Of a stretch of DNA of 64,000 nucleotides, positions 43,643 to 52,057 are shown piece by piece. The number at the start of each line of letters is the position of its first letter. The first letter of the stretch is position 1. Source of the DNA: Novosphingobium panipatense (GTDB lineage: Bacteria; Pseudomonadota; Alphaproteobacteria; Sphingomonadales; Sphingomonadaceae). A program made the position numbers and the translations under genes. The stretch covers positions 1 to 64,000 of the forward strand of contig NZ_MSQB01000009.1 of assembly GCF_002149965.1 (NCBI RefSeq), in the 5' to 3' direction. Under the pieces are notes generated by a model that had not been told where the DNA came from, did not search any database, and saw nothing but the letters and a program-made list of their open reading frames with translations.

Positions 43643-46140
43643 GCCGCCTTCCCTGCCGGATCGCGGTAGGCGAGCAGCCTGAGCGCATTGATGACGACGA
43701 GCAGCGTCGATCCCTCATGAACCGCCACCGCTGGCCCAATGCCGAGGCCGAGGATGGTAGCAGGCACCAGGAAGGCGACGACACCCAGGCTGACGAAGAC
43801 GTTCTGCCGGATGATTCCACGGGTATGGCGGCTAAGACCGACTGCGAATGGCAGGTGCGCCAGATCGTCGGCCATCAGCGCCACGTCGGCTGTCTCCAGC
43901 GCAACGTCCGACCCCGCCGCGCCCATCGCGATGCCGACCGTGGCGCTTGCCATCGCCGGCGCATCGTTCACGCCGTCGCCCACCATCGCGACCTTGTCTT
44001 CGCCGGCGAGCTTCTTGATCGCGGCAACCTTGTCTTCGGGCATGAGGTCGCCCCACGCTTCGTCGATCCCGACTTCGTCGGCGATCGCTTCGGCGACTTT
44101 CTGGTGATCGCCGGAGATCATTATCATCCGCGACACGCCCATCTCGTGCAGCCGACGCAACGCGGTCTTGGCAGCTTCGCGAGGCGTGTCCATCAGGCCG
44201 ATCGCGCCCAGGTCGCGGTCCCCCTTGCGGACCACCATTGTCGTGCGGCCGTTCTCGCGCAGCTTCGCGATTGCGTCCTGCGCGCCCTGCCCCAGCGCCG
44301 GAATGCCCTCACTTCCGAACATCTCGGCCTTGCCGATCCACACCGTCTCGCCATCCACGCTCGCGGTGACGCCCCGACCGGTCAGGCTCTTGAGGTCGCC
44401 GGCAGTCGGCACGGCACGATCGTTCAGACGTTCGCGGCCGTCCTTGACGATCGCTTGGGCCAGGGGATGGTCGCTCAACGCTTCGACGGCGACAGCCAGC
44501 GCCAGCAACTCGCCTTCATCGGCGCCATCGACGGGCACGACATCAGTGATGCGCGGACGACCTTCGGTCAGCGTGCCCGTCTTGTCGAAAGCGATCGCTT
44601 TGAGCGACCCGAGGTTTTCGAGCGGTGCACCGCCCTTCACGAGCACGCCGCCCCGCGCTGCACGGGCAACGCCCGACAGGACCGCGCTCGGCGTTGCGAT
44701 CGCGAGCGCGCACGGGCTTGCCGCCACCAGCACCGCCATCGCGCGATAGAAGCTGTCGCGGAACGGCTCGTCGACGACCACCCATGCGAACAGCAGGAGC
44801 ACTGACAGGACCAGGACGGCGGGCACGAAGATCCGTTCGAACCGGTCGGTGAAGCGCTGCGTCGGCGACTTCTGCGTCTCCGCTTCGCTCACCATCTTCA
44901 CGACCTTGGCAAGCGCGCTTTCATTGGAACGGCGTGTCACCTCGATCTCGATCGCGCCGCCGCCGTTGATCGTACCAGCAAAAACCCGGCTTTCCGCGTC
45001 GACTGCATCGGGCTTGGCGCGTGCCGCTGCGGCATCTGCGACCGGCACCTTGTCGACCGGGATGCTTTCACCCGTGACCGGGGCCTGGTTGATCGCGCTG
45101 GTGCCCTTGATGACGAAGCCGTCGGCAGGCAGGCGCTCGTTCGGGCGGACGATGGCAATGTCCCCGACGACCATCTGCTCGACCGGGATTTCGCTGGTCT
45201 GCCCGCCGCGTCGCACGGTCGCGGTTTCGGGCGCGAGCTTCGCCAGCGCCTCGATCGCCTTCTTGGCGCGGCCCATTGCATAATGCTCAAGCGCATGGCC
45301 GAGGCTGAACAGGAACAGCAGCAGCGCACCTTCGGCCCATGCGCCCAGCGCAGCGGCGCCGGCCGCAGCGACCAACATCAGCGTGTCGATCTCGAACTTC
45401 TTCATCCGGAGGTTGTCGATCGCCTCGCGCAGCGTGAAGAATCCGCCGAAGAAATAGGCTGCGATATAGCAGGCGGTCGGCAGCCATTCGGGCGCGCCAG
45501 CGACCAGCCTCTCGATCGCGTAGCCGATCCCCAGCAGCGCGCCACAGGCGAGCGCGAAGATCAGCTCGGTATTGGGGCCGAGAAATTCGGCGTGGCTATG
45601 GTCGTGGCCATCGCCGGGGCCGTGCTTCTCTTCGCCCGCGCCGTGGCCCCCGGGGCCGTGGTCGTGGCCGGCATGTTCATCGGCAGCGACCCGCTTGCCC
45701 ACCCTCACCTTCAGCTTGCGAAGCGCAGCGCGCACCTCCTCTTCGGTGGTTTCGCGGCGATCATATTCGACCCGGACAGACCCGCTGGTGCTGGCGCTTG
45801 CCTGGACCACGCCGGGCAAGGCGCACAGCGCATCGCTGACCGTGCGCGCCCGACGTTCGTGGTTGATCCCCGTCACCTGCCAGATCGCATGGCCGTAGCG
45901 CTCGGTGATTTCGGCACCTGCGGCGCGCACCATTTCGCGCAACCGTGGCAGCGGCAGCTTGGCGGCATCGAAATGGATGCACAGCGCCGCTGGCGTGTTG
46001 CCGTCGAGACAGATCACATGCGCCCGCTCGACACCTTCGCGCTTTGACAGGGTTGATACGAGACGGTCCAGGCAGGCATCGGCCGCGTCAGGAAGGTCCG
46101 GCAACAACACTGGAATGTCGAGTTCGAGCTTGTCGTTCAT
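43639..46140 (-). CDS. P1B-4-type metal-exporting ATPase (Zn/Co/Cd class)
   Basis: This 833-residue inner-membrane pump has a strong ribosome site AAGGAGG in front of the ATG at 46140. Two ferredoxin-like soluble domains at the N-terminus lack the CxxC of HMA domains and are followed by a His-rich linker (GHDHGPGGHGAGEEKHG). The transport motif is SPCAL (VLVAASPCALAIATP) and the last helices carry AVHEGSTLLVVINALRLL; these are P1B-4 marks rather than the CPC/DK set of ZntA. DKTGTLTEGRP, SDHPLAQA and GDGVNDAP are intact. It exports divalent ions such as Co2+, Zn2+ or Cd2+. It overlaps the CDF gene by four bases. Confidence 0.9.
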   Translation of the reverse strand: MNDKLELDIPVLLPDLPDAADACLDRLVSTLSKREGVERAHVICLDGNTPAALCIHFDAAKLPLPRLREMVRAAGAEITERYGHAIWQVTGINHERRARTVSDALCALPGVVQASASTSGSVRVEYDRRETTEEEVRAALRKLKVRVGKRVAADEHAGHDHGPGGHGAGEEKHGPGDGHDHSHAEFLGPNTELIFALACGALLGIGYAIERLVAGAPEWLPTACYIAAYFFGGFFTLREAIDNLRMKKFEIDTLMLVAAAGAAALGAWAEGALLLFLFSLGHALEHYAMGRAKKAIEALAKLAPETATVRRGGQTSEIPVEQMVVGDIAIVRPNERLPADGFVIKGTSAINQAPVTGESIPVDKVPVADAAAARAKPDAVDAESRVFAGTINGGGAIEIEVTRRSNESALAKVVKMVSEAETQKSPTQRFTDRFERIFVPAVLVLSVLLLFAWVVVDEPFRDSFYRAMAVLVAASPCALAIATPSAVLSGVARAARGGVLVKGGAPLENLGSLKAIAFDKTGTLTEGRPRITDVVPVDGADEGELLALAVAVEALSDHPLAQAIVKDGRERLNDRAVPTAGDLKSLTGRGVTASVDGETVWIGKAEMFGSEGIPALGQGAQDAIAKLRENGRTTMVVRKGDRDLGAIGLMDTPREAAKTALRRLHEMGVSRMIMISGDHQKVAEAIADEVGIDEAWGDLMPEDKVAAIKKLAGEDKVAMVGDGVNDAPAMASATVGIAMGAAGSDVALETADVALMADDLAHLPFAVGLSRHTRGIIRQNVFVSLGVVAFLVPATILGLGIGPAVAVHEGSTLLVVINALRLLAYRDPAGKAA

Positions 46141-46745
46141 GACGACCTCCTTTCGCTTTTCTTGGTTTCGGCGCGCGCGTCGCGCAGGATTTCGACACCG
46201 CCCTTGATGGCGATGATGGCGGTGGCGAAGCCGACCAGCAGGTCCGGCCAATTGGTACCCAACCACAGCACCAGCACGCCGGCGATCAGGATGCCGCCGT
46301 TGGAAATGAAGTCGTTGAAGCTGAAGGTGGTTGCGGCCCGGAGATTGACGTCCGGATCCTTGAGGCGCTGGAGCAGCCGCAGGCAGAGGTAATTCACGAC
46401 GCCGGCGATCGCGGACATGACCATCATGGTAGGTCCGATGGGCTCGCTGCCCTGCACGTAGCGCCGTCCGACATCGATCAAGATGCCGCCCGCGAAGATC
46501 AGCAGCATGACGCCCGAAGCGACCGCGGCGCGTGTCTTCCATGTCTGGCCCCGGGTGAGCGCCACAAGGCTCAGCGCATACACAGCCGTATCGGACAGGT
46601 TGTCGACGCCGTTGGCGATCAGCGCGCTCGAGTCCGCGAAGAAGCCGGAAACGAAGAAGCCCGCAGCGATCGCCGCGTTCAGCAGCAGGACGATCCACAG
46701 TGTGCGGCGCTCCTGCCCGCCATTGTTGTCGTTGCCCGGGATCAT
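46137..46745 (-). CDS. Cation diffusion facilitator (CDF) transporter, short form
   Basis: The 202-residue protein has six membrane helices. Helix 2 contains the metal-site pattern ALIANGVDNLSDTAVY and helix 5 TFSFNDFISNGG. The cytoplasmic C-terminal domain of normal CDF proteins is almost absent (ends at RAETKKSERR), as in other short CDFs of metal islands. It would exchange cytosolic Zn2+/Cd2+/Co2+ for protons. Its ends overlap both neighbours (ZIP and P1B-4 genes) by four bases. A related CDF starts the operon at 57537. Confidence 0.85.
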   Translation of the reverse strand: MIPGNDNNGGQERRTLWIVLLLNAAIAAGFFVSGFFADSSALIANGVDNLSDTAVYALSLVALTRGQTWKTRAAVASGVMLLIFAGGILIDVGRRYVQGSEPIGPTMMVMSAIAGVVNYLCLRLLQRLKDPDVNLRAATTFSFNDFISNGGILIAGVLVLWLGTNWPDLLVGFATAIIAIKGGVEILRDARAETKKSERRSS

Positions 46746-47428
46746 CCCATCATCTCCTCAAGTGTCAGCAGGGCCAGGAAGCCGACGAAAAACATCGAGC
46801 TGATGAGCGGGGTGTCGGGTTTCTCGTGCGCCTCGACCAGCAACTCCTCCGTGACGAGGTAGAGCAGCGCCATCAGCCCGAAGCTGAGGAAGCCGGCGAT
46901 CATCACCGGCGACAGCGCGGCGACCGGCACGGCAGCGAGCGCGCCGATCGGCAGCAGCAGGGCCAATGCCGAGACGATCACGATGATGCGCAAGCGCGAG
47001 CGATAGGTTTCCGCCAGCTCGTCGGTCAGCGTCAGTCCCAGAAATAACACTTCCAGAGTGAGCGCGATCGTCAGCAGGAGACCTGCCTTCTCGCCCGCCA
47101 CGAAAGCGAGGCCGAGCACCAGGCCGTCGACCAGAATGTCGATGCCGATCGCGGCGAGTAGCGCCATCGGCCCCTTGAAGCGGGCCTCAAGAGCCTTGAG
47201 CCCCAGCATGGTCGCGACGCCCGCCGCCCCGCCGATCAACGTCGCGCTGGGCGATGCCTCATGCTTGACCTGCGGCAGGATTTCGGTCGCTGCCGCCGCG
47301 AACACGACGCCGGCAGCGAGATGCTGTAGGCCCGCCACGAGGCCAGGTTTCAACTTGGTGCGGCTCGCGACAATCGCGCCGAGCACGACCGCCAGCACAG
47401 GCGCAAGCGTATAGAGCAGTGCCTGCAT
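46742..47428 (-). CDS. ZIP-family metal transporter
   Basis: The 228-residue protein has eight helices. Helix 2 and 4 regions show AGLQHLAAGVVFAAAATEIL and IDILVDGLVLGLAFVAGEKAG, the His/Glu/Asp-containing signature of the ZIP family; a late helix carries LVTEELLVEAHEK. ZIP proteins normally take up Zn2+ or Fe2+, which is unexpected in an operon of exporters. It may return metal to the cytosol for sensing or move metal out from another compartment. The stop overlaps the CDF start by four bases. Confidence 0.85.
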   Translation of the reverse strand: MQALLYTLAPVLAVVLGAIVASRTKLKPGLVAGLQHLAAGVVFAAAATEILPQVKHEASPSATLIGGAAGVATMLGLKALEARFKGPMALLAAIGIDILVDGLVLGLAFVAGEKAGLLLTIALTLEVLFLGLTLTDELAETYRSRLRIIVIVSALALLLPIGALAAVPVAALSPVMIAGFLSFGLMALLYLVTEELLVEAHEKPDTPLISSMFFVGFLALLTLEEMMG

Positions 47429-47431
47429 TTC

Positions 47432-47896
47432 CTAGGACTCCTCCGGGGTTCGGTGGCAGACGCGGATCTTCCCGCGTCGCGTGAACGCGATCGATCCGCC
47501 CGCCACGACAGCCCGCGAATGGTCGCCGCGAAACTCGTCACCGGTTCGCTGCGCGCGCAGGATCTCGGTCCTGCCCTTCGGCAGCCAGGTGACGGCCATT
47601 TTCAAGCCGTCATCGATGAAGTCGACATCGGCGCGTGTGCCGTCGTCGCAGTACATGATGCGCTGCGCGATTAGTTTCGACGTCAGATGCTTTTCATGCG
47701 CCGGCTCGGTAGGCTGGGTCGGCGCTGGATTACACGCCCCTATAACCGCCCCGGAGACGAGAACGACGCCGAGGCGCGCGATCGCCAGACCGGCCCGATT
47801 CAGGCCGCACAAGGTTGTCACATTTGAAATCGACGTGTCAGACATCGGTCTCTTCCGACGAAGCGCCCTGTGGCGTTCGAAGGCAGGGCAGTTCAT
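47432..47896 (-). CDS. Small lipoprotein with MliC-like domain (first of two)
   Basis: The protein has 154 residues if started at 47896, where ATG overlaps the previous stop (ATGA). A start at 47845 with GGAAGAG upstream is the alternative. The lipobox is VIGAC. The mature domain starts YCDDGTRADVDFIDDGLK and ends with IAFTRRGKIRVCHRT; two Cys could form a disulfide. The beta-sheet pattern resembles membrane-bound lysozyme inhibitors (MliC), but the similarity is weak. It follows directly a second protein of the same type, suggesting a pair working together in the envelope. Confidence 0.55.
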   Translation of the reverse strand: MNCPAFERHRALRRKRPMSDTSISNVTTLCGLNRAGLAIARLGVVLVSGAVIGACNPAPTQPTEPAHEKHLTSKLIAQRIMYCDDGTRADVDFIDDGLKMAVTWLPKGRTEILRAQRTGDEFRGDHSRAVVAGGSIAFTRRGKIRVCHRTPEES

Positions 47897-48270
47897 CGCG
47901 TGCCTTCCTGCTCGCAGATCCGGGTACGGCCATCGCCTTCCACGATGGTGAGCTGCGACCCCTTGAAGGTCGCGGTGGCTGTTTCGCCGACATATTGCAG
48001 GCCCTGCGCTGGCGCGGTCAGCATCATCGGCGGTCCCCCGTTGGAGCGCCGCAAATCGATCTGCAGGCCGTTGTCCTTGTAATCGACGAACAGCGGTTCC
48101 CCGTCGGAACAGCGATATCTATGCCGCCCCATTTCCCCGGTCGCCACGGCGCTGTCGGACGAATGGATCTGCTGCTCCGTTGGCGGGGCTGGCGGCTTTC
48201 TTTCCGAGCACGCCGCGAGCCCGACAACGAGGATGACGGCGGGCAGCACCCGCTTACAGTGCATCATCAT
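47893..48270 (-). CDS. Small lipoprotein with MliC-like domain (second of two)
   Basis: The protein has 125 residues. The signal peptide ends in lipobox VGLAAC (Cys near 21), followed by a Pro linker. A compact beta domain (RYRCSDGEPLFVDYKDNGLQ … ATATFKGSQLTIVEGDGRTRICEQ) has two Cys at its ends and follows the YxCxDG…C layout of MliC/PliC-type proteins. It overlaps neighbours on both sides by four bases. Function in metal resistance is not known; it may protect or modify peptidoglycan-linked processes during envelope stress, which is inference. Confidence 0.6.
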   Translation of the reverse strand: MMMHCKRVLPAVILVVGLAACSERKPPAPPTEQQIHSSDSAVATGEMGRHRYRCSDGEPLFVDYKDNGLQIDLRRSNGGPPMMLTAPAQGLQYVGETATATFKGSQLTIVEGDGRTRICEQEGTR

Positions 48271-48755
48271 CGCGCCTTCCTCCTGCAGCGGAAGGGGACG
48301 CGCTGACGATTGATAGCCCGGGCAGGCTGACCTACCCGCCAGCGGAGATAGGTTGCGAGGCGATCGTCAGATTCGACCATCAGGGATCGCAGGCGGCGCA
48401 ACATCATCGCCGCGAACGGCAGGGAGAGCGCCCCGCGCAGCGTGCAGCTATGCGTTAGCCTGGTGCCGCCATCGTCCCCCGCCAGCTCGTACCGCTCTTC
48501 GAGCGTGAACAGATAGGGGATGCCGCAGGACCAAGCGAAGGCGTGCGGTTTATCGAATCGATCAATCCGTGCTGGCGTCCGAATTGGCCGGGTGATGCCC
48601 TGGATCGCAAAGGTGCATTCTGTGTCGCCGAGCCGGGACGGATCATCGAGAAATACGAGCGGACTCCACGCCCGGCGATGATCCGGATCGGTGAGTGCCG
48701 ACCAGATGCGCAGTGGCCCGCCGTGAAGCATCGAGCTGGTTATGGTGCGAGGCAT
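48267..48755 (-). CDS. SRPBCC-family protein
   Basis: The 162-residue protein starts at 48755, chosen because GGGAGATGGGG lies just upstream and the product then begins at the fold (MPRTITSSMLHGGPLRIWSALTD). An ATG at 48809 overlaps the czcA stop but its ribosome region is buried in the 15-bp hairpin. The sequence has the START/SRPBCC pattern: WSALTDPDHRRAW, GDTECTFAI, FAWSCGIPYLFTLEERYELA, GGTRLTHSCTLRG. The fold binds hydrophobic ligands. Its role in the czc operon is unknown. It overlaps the next gene by four bases. Confidence 0.7.
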   Translation of the reverse strand: MPRTITSSMLHGGPLRIWSALTDPDHRRAWSPLVFLDDPSRLGDTECTFAIQGITRPIRTPARIDRFDKPHAFAWSCGIPYLFTLEERYELAGDDGGTRLTHSCTLRGALSLPFAAMMLRRLRSLMVESDDRLATYLRWRVGQPARAINRQRVPFRCRRKAR

Positions 48756-48772
48756 ATCCCCATCTCCCAGAG

Positions 48773-48805
48773 ATGGGCGGGGCGATCGCGGATCGCCCCG
48801 CCCAT
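48773..48805 (-). other. Perfect 15-bp hairpin directly after czcA
   Basis: ATGGGCGGGGCGATC (48773-48787) pairs without mismatch with 48791-48805 around a 3-base loop. On the coding strand it lies four bases after the czcA stop codon and before the ribosome site of the SRPBCC gene. No T-run follows. It could limit 3' decay of the czcCBA message or reduce read-through into the downstream transport genes. Confidence 0.75.
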
Positions 48806-48808
48806 CCA

Positions 48809-51800
48809 TCAGGCCAAGTTGTTCACGAAGGTCTGACCGTGGTCGTCCCCTTCATGCTCCTCATTGTAGTGCTCGGGTTTCTCGATCACTTTCTGCCCGA
48901 ACCGGGCATAGAGTGTCGGCAGCACGAACAGCGTAAGAAGCGTCGCCGAGATCAGACCGCCGATGACGACCGTCGCCAAAGGCTTTTGAACCTCTGCGCC
49001 GGCGCCTTCGCCCAGCGCCATCGGCACGAAGCCGAGGCTGGCGACTAGCGCGGTCATGATGACGGGTCGCAGACGCTGCATCGCGCCAACATGCGCGGCT
49101 TCCTCGCGGCTCATCCCTGATCGGATCAGATCTTGGATCGAGCTGACCATGACGAGGCCGTTGAGGACCGCGATGCCCGAGAGGGCGATGAAGCCCACTG
49201 CCGCCGAGATCGAGAAGTCCATGCCCCGCAGGAACAGCAACAGGACGCCGCCCACCAGCGCGAAAGGCACGCCGGTGAACACGATCGCGGCGTCGCGGAC
49301 CGATCCCAACGCCCCGTAGAGGAGCAGCAGGATCAAAATGAAGCAAGCCGGAATGACCAGCTTCAGCCGTTCGCTTGCCGATTGGAGGTTCTCGAACTGG
49401 CCGCCCCATTCGAGATAGGTGCCGGCAGGCAGCCGGAGTTGGCTGCCGATCGCCGCCTGCGCATCCGCCACGACGGATCCGACGTCGCGGCCACGCACGT
49501 TGGCTTGCACCACCACGCGCCGCTTGCCGTTCTCGCGGCTGATCTGGTTCGGACCATCGACCACCTTGATCTCGGCGACGCTGGACAGCGGTACATAGCC
49601 GCCGCCTGCCACCGGCACCTGCACCTGTTGGAGCAGGCCGATGTCGGCACGCTGCGCCTCCGACAGGCGGATCACCACGGGGAAGCGACGGTCGCCCTCG
49701 AAGATCTGGCCCGATGTTCGCCCGCCGATCGTCGCAGTCACGGTGTCCTGCACATCCTGAGCCGTAACGCCCAACCGCGCCATCGCGTCGCGGTTGACGC
49801 GAATGTCGAGCATGGGAAGACCGGTCGTCTGCTCCACCTTCACGTCCGCTGCGCCTTGCGTTCTGCGCAGCACCGCCGCGATTTGCTCGGCCGTCCGGTT
49901 CATCTGGTTGAAGTCGTCCCCGAACACCTTCACCGCGATGTCGCCGCGCACGCCGGCGATCAGCTCGTTGAAGCGCATCTGGATGGGCTGGGTGATCTCG
50001 TAGGCATTTCCCGGAATCTTCGCGAGATTACCCTCGATCCGGCTGACCAGCTCCTCCTTGGGAAGCTCAGGATCCGGCCAATCCTTGCGCGGCTTCAGGA
50101 TGACGAACATGTCGGTCGCGTTCGGCGGCATCGGGTCGGCCGCCAGCTCGGCGGTGCCCGTCTTGGAATAGACGAATTGCACCTCCGGCTGCTTCGACAT
50201 CATCCGCTCGATCGGCACCTGCATCGCCTGGCTCTGCTGGACCGACGTTGCCGGAATGCGGAGCGACTGGATCAGCAAATCGCCTTCGTCGAGCTGCGGC
50301 AGGAACACCGAGCCGAGCGTAGTGAAAGCAAGCGCCGCCACCACAAGGCTTCCCACACCCGCACCGATCGTCAGCGTCGGGCGCTTCATGGCCCGGTCGA
50401 GACCGGGTTCGTAGCGCTTCTTCAGCCACGTGATGATGCGGCCGTCCTTCTCCTCGACCTTCTTCGACAGCCAGATCGCAATCATCGCCGGCACGAAGGT
50501 GAGAGAGAGGATGAAGGCGAAGGCGAGCGCGATGATGACGGTCAGCGCCATCGGTCCGAACGTTTTACCCTCCACGCCGGTCAGCGTGAGCAGCGGTACG
50601 TAGACGAGGATGATGATTGCCTGCCCGTACACAGAGGGACGGATCATCTCACGCGCAGCGGCTGCCACGGTCGCGAGCCGTTCCTTGACGCTGAGCAATC
50701 GGCCTTCATGATGCTGTTGCTCGGCAAGCCGGCGCAGCGCGTTTTCGACAATGATGACGGCGCCGTCGACGATCAGACCGAAGTCCAAAGCCCCAAGGCT
50801 CATCAGATTGGCCGAGACCCCAGCGCGCAGCATACCAAAGCCTGTCAGCATCATGGTGATCGGGATGACCAACGCCGCGATCAGGGCCGCACGGAAGTTG
50901 CCGAGCAGCAGGAAGAGCACGACGATGACCAGCACCGCGCCTTCGGACAGGTTTTTCGCGACCGTCTTGATCGTCGAATTGACCAGCTCGGTGCGGTTCA
51001 GCACCGGCTGAATTACGACGTCAGGAGGCAGCGAAGCGTTGATCGTCTTCAGTTTCTCAGCGACCGCGGTCGACACGATGCGGCTGTTCTCGCCGATCCG
51101 CATGATCGCCGTGCCGACGACGACTTCGGTACCGTTCTCCGATGCCGAACCCATGCGGATCGCCTGACCCGTCTTCACAGTCGCAACTTGTTCGACCGTG
51201 ATCGGCACGCCGTTACGTGTCGCGATCACGGTCCTGGCCAACTCGCTGGCATTGCGAACGAGCGCATCCGAGCGAACAGCCAGACCTTCGCCATTGCGAT
51301 TGACGAAGCCACCGCCGACGCTGGTGTTATTGCGCTCCAGCGCATTTCCCAGGTCCGTCAGCGTGATGCCGAGCGAGGCCAGCTTCTGCACGTCGGGCAC
51401 GACGAGGAACTGCTTGGCGTAACCGCCAATCGAGTCGACACCGGCGAGGCCCGGTGTGGTCTTCAGAAGCGGCGTCACGATCCAGTCCTGCGCGGTGCGC
51501 AGGTAGGTCGCCTTGTCCTCTTCGGTCGTCAGTCGCTCGCCCTCTGGCGTGATGTAGCTGCCATCGGGCTGTTGGCCCGGTTCACCGGGCTTGTGCTTGT
51601 CGTCCTCGCGATGATCGAGACGAACGGTGTACATGTACACCTCGCCCAGGCCTGTCGCGATCGGACCCATTTCAGGGTTCACGCCGTCGGGCAGATTCTC
51701 TTGCACGCCCCGCAGACGCTCGCCCACCTGCTGGCGGGCGAAATAGATGTCCGTCGCGTCCGAAAAGACCGCCGTGATCTGCGCGAAGCCGTTGCGGCTC

Positions 51801-52054
51801 AACGAGCGCGTATATTCCAGGCCGGGGGTGCCGGCGAGCGCGGTTTCGATTGGAAACGACACCTGCTTCTCGACCAGCTCGGGCGAGAGGGCAGGCGCGC
51901 GGACGTTGATCTGGACCTGATTGTTGGTGATGTCCGGCACCGCGTCGATCGGTAGCCGGTAGAGGGAAAAGGCGCCGATGGCGGCGACGATGACGGTGAG
52001 GAGCAGGACTAGCCAGCGCTTCTCGACCGCCCAGGTTACGATACGGGCGATCAT
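48809..52054 (-). CDS. czcA: CzcA-family RND metal efflux pump
   Basis: This 1081-residue proton-driven pump handles divalent ions (Co2+, Zn2+, Cd2+ or Ni2+). Helix 1 is RWLVLLLTVIVAAIGAF. Helix 4 carries LGALDFGLIVDGAVIIVEN, the CzcA signature with the Asp of the proton relay, clearly different from the CusA pumps in this window. The first porter loop has an extra hydrophilic insert around residues 150-185 (DHREDDKHKPGEPGQQPDG). The C-terminus is His/Glu-rich (EKPEHYNEEHEGDDHG). It lies three bases after czcB. Length is normal. Confidence 0.94.
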   Translation of the reverse strand: MIARIVTWAVEKRWLVLLLTVIVAAIGAFSLYRLPIDAVPDITNNQVQINVRAPALSPELVEKQVSFPIETALAGTPGLEYTRSLSRNGFAQITAVFSDATDIYFARQQVGERLRGVQENLPDGVNPEMGPIATGLGEVYMYTVRLDHREDDKHKPGEPGQQPDGSYITPEGERLTTEEDKATYLRTAQDWIVTPLLKTTPGLAGVDSIGGYAKQFLVVPDVQKLASLGITLTDLGNALERNNTSVGGGFVNRNGEGLAVRSDALVRNASELARTVIATRNGVPITVEQVATVKTGQAIRMGSASENGTEVVVGTAIMRIGENSRIVSTAVAEKLKTINASLPPDVVIQPVLNRTELVNSTIKTVAKNLSEGAVLVIVVLFLLLGNFRAALIAALVIPITMMLTGFGMLRAGVSANLMSLGALDFGLIVDGAVIIVENALRRLAEQQHHEGRLLSVKERLATVAAAAREMIRPSVYGQAIIILVYVPLLTLTGVEGKTFGPMALTVIIALAFAFILSLTFVPAMIAIWLSKKVEEKDGRIITWLKKRYEPGLDRAMKRPTLTIGAGVGSLVVAALAFTTLGSVFLPQLDEGDLLIQSLRIPATSVQQSQAMQVPIERMMSKQPEVQFVYSKTGTAELAADPMPPNATDMFVILKPRKDWPDPELPKEELVSRIEGNLAKIPGNAYEITQPIQMRFNELIAGVRGDIAVKVFGDDFNQMNRTAEQIAAVLRRTQGAADVKVEQTTGLPMLDIRVNRDAMARLGVTAQDVQDTVTATIGGRTSGQIFEGDRRFPVVIRLSEAQRADIGLLQQVQVPVAGGGYVPLSSVAEIKVVDGPNQISRENGKRRVVVQANVRGRDVGSVVADAQAAIGSQLRLPAGTYLEWGGQFENLQSASERLKLVIPACFILILLLLYGALGSVRDAAIVFTGVPFALVGGVLLLFLRGMDFSISAAVGFIALSGIAVLNGLVMVSSIQDLIRSGMSREEAAHVGAMQRLRPVIMTALVASLGFVPMALGEGAGAEVQKPLATVVIGGLISATLLTLFVLPTLYARFGQKVIEKPEHYNEEHEGDDHGQTFVNNLA

Positions 52055-52057
52055 GGC

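Noticed and set aside
46141..46698. A 186-codon N-terminal extension of the P1B-4 ATPase
   Set aside because: It overlaps the CDF gene in another frame, and a strong AAGGAGG site precedes the ATG at 46140.
49133..51955. A very long open frame (about 940 codons) on the plus strand opposite czcA
   Set aside because: It is antisense to a clear CzcA gene, has Arg/His/Asp-rich composition without domains, and is a codon-bias shadow of GC-rich coding DNA.
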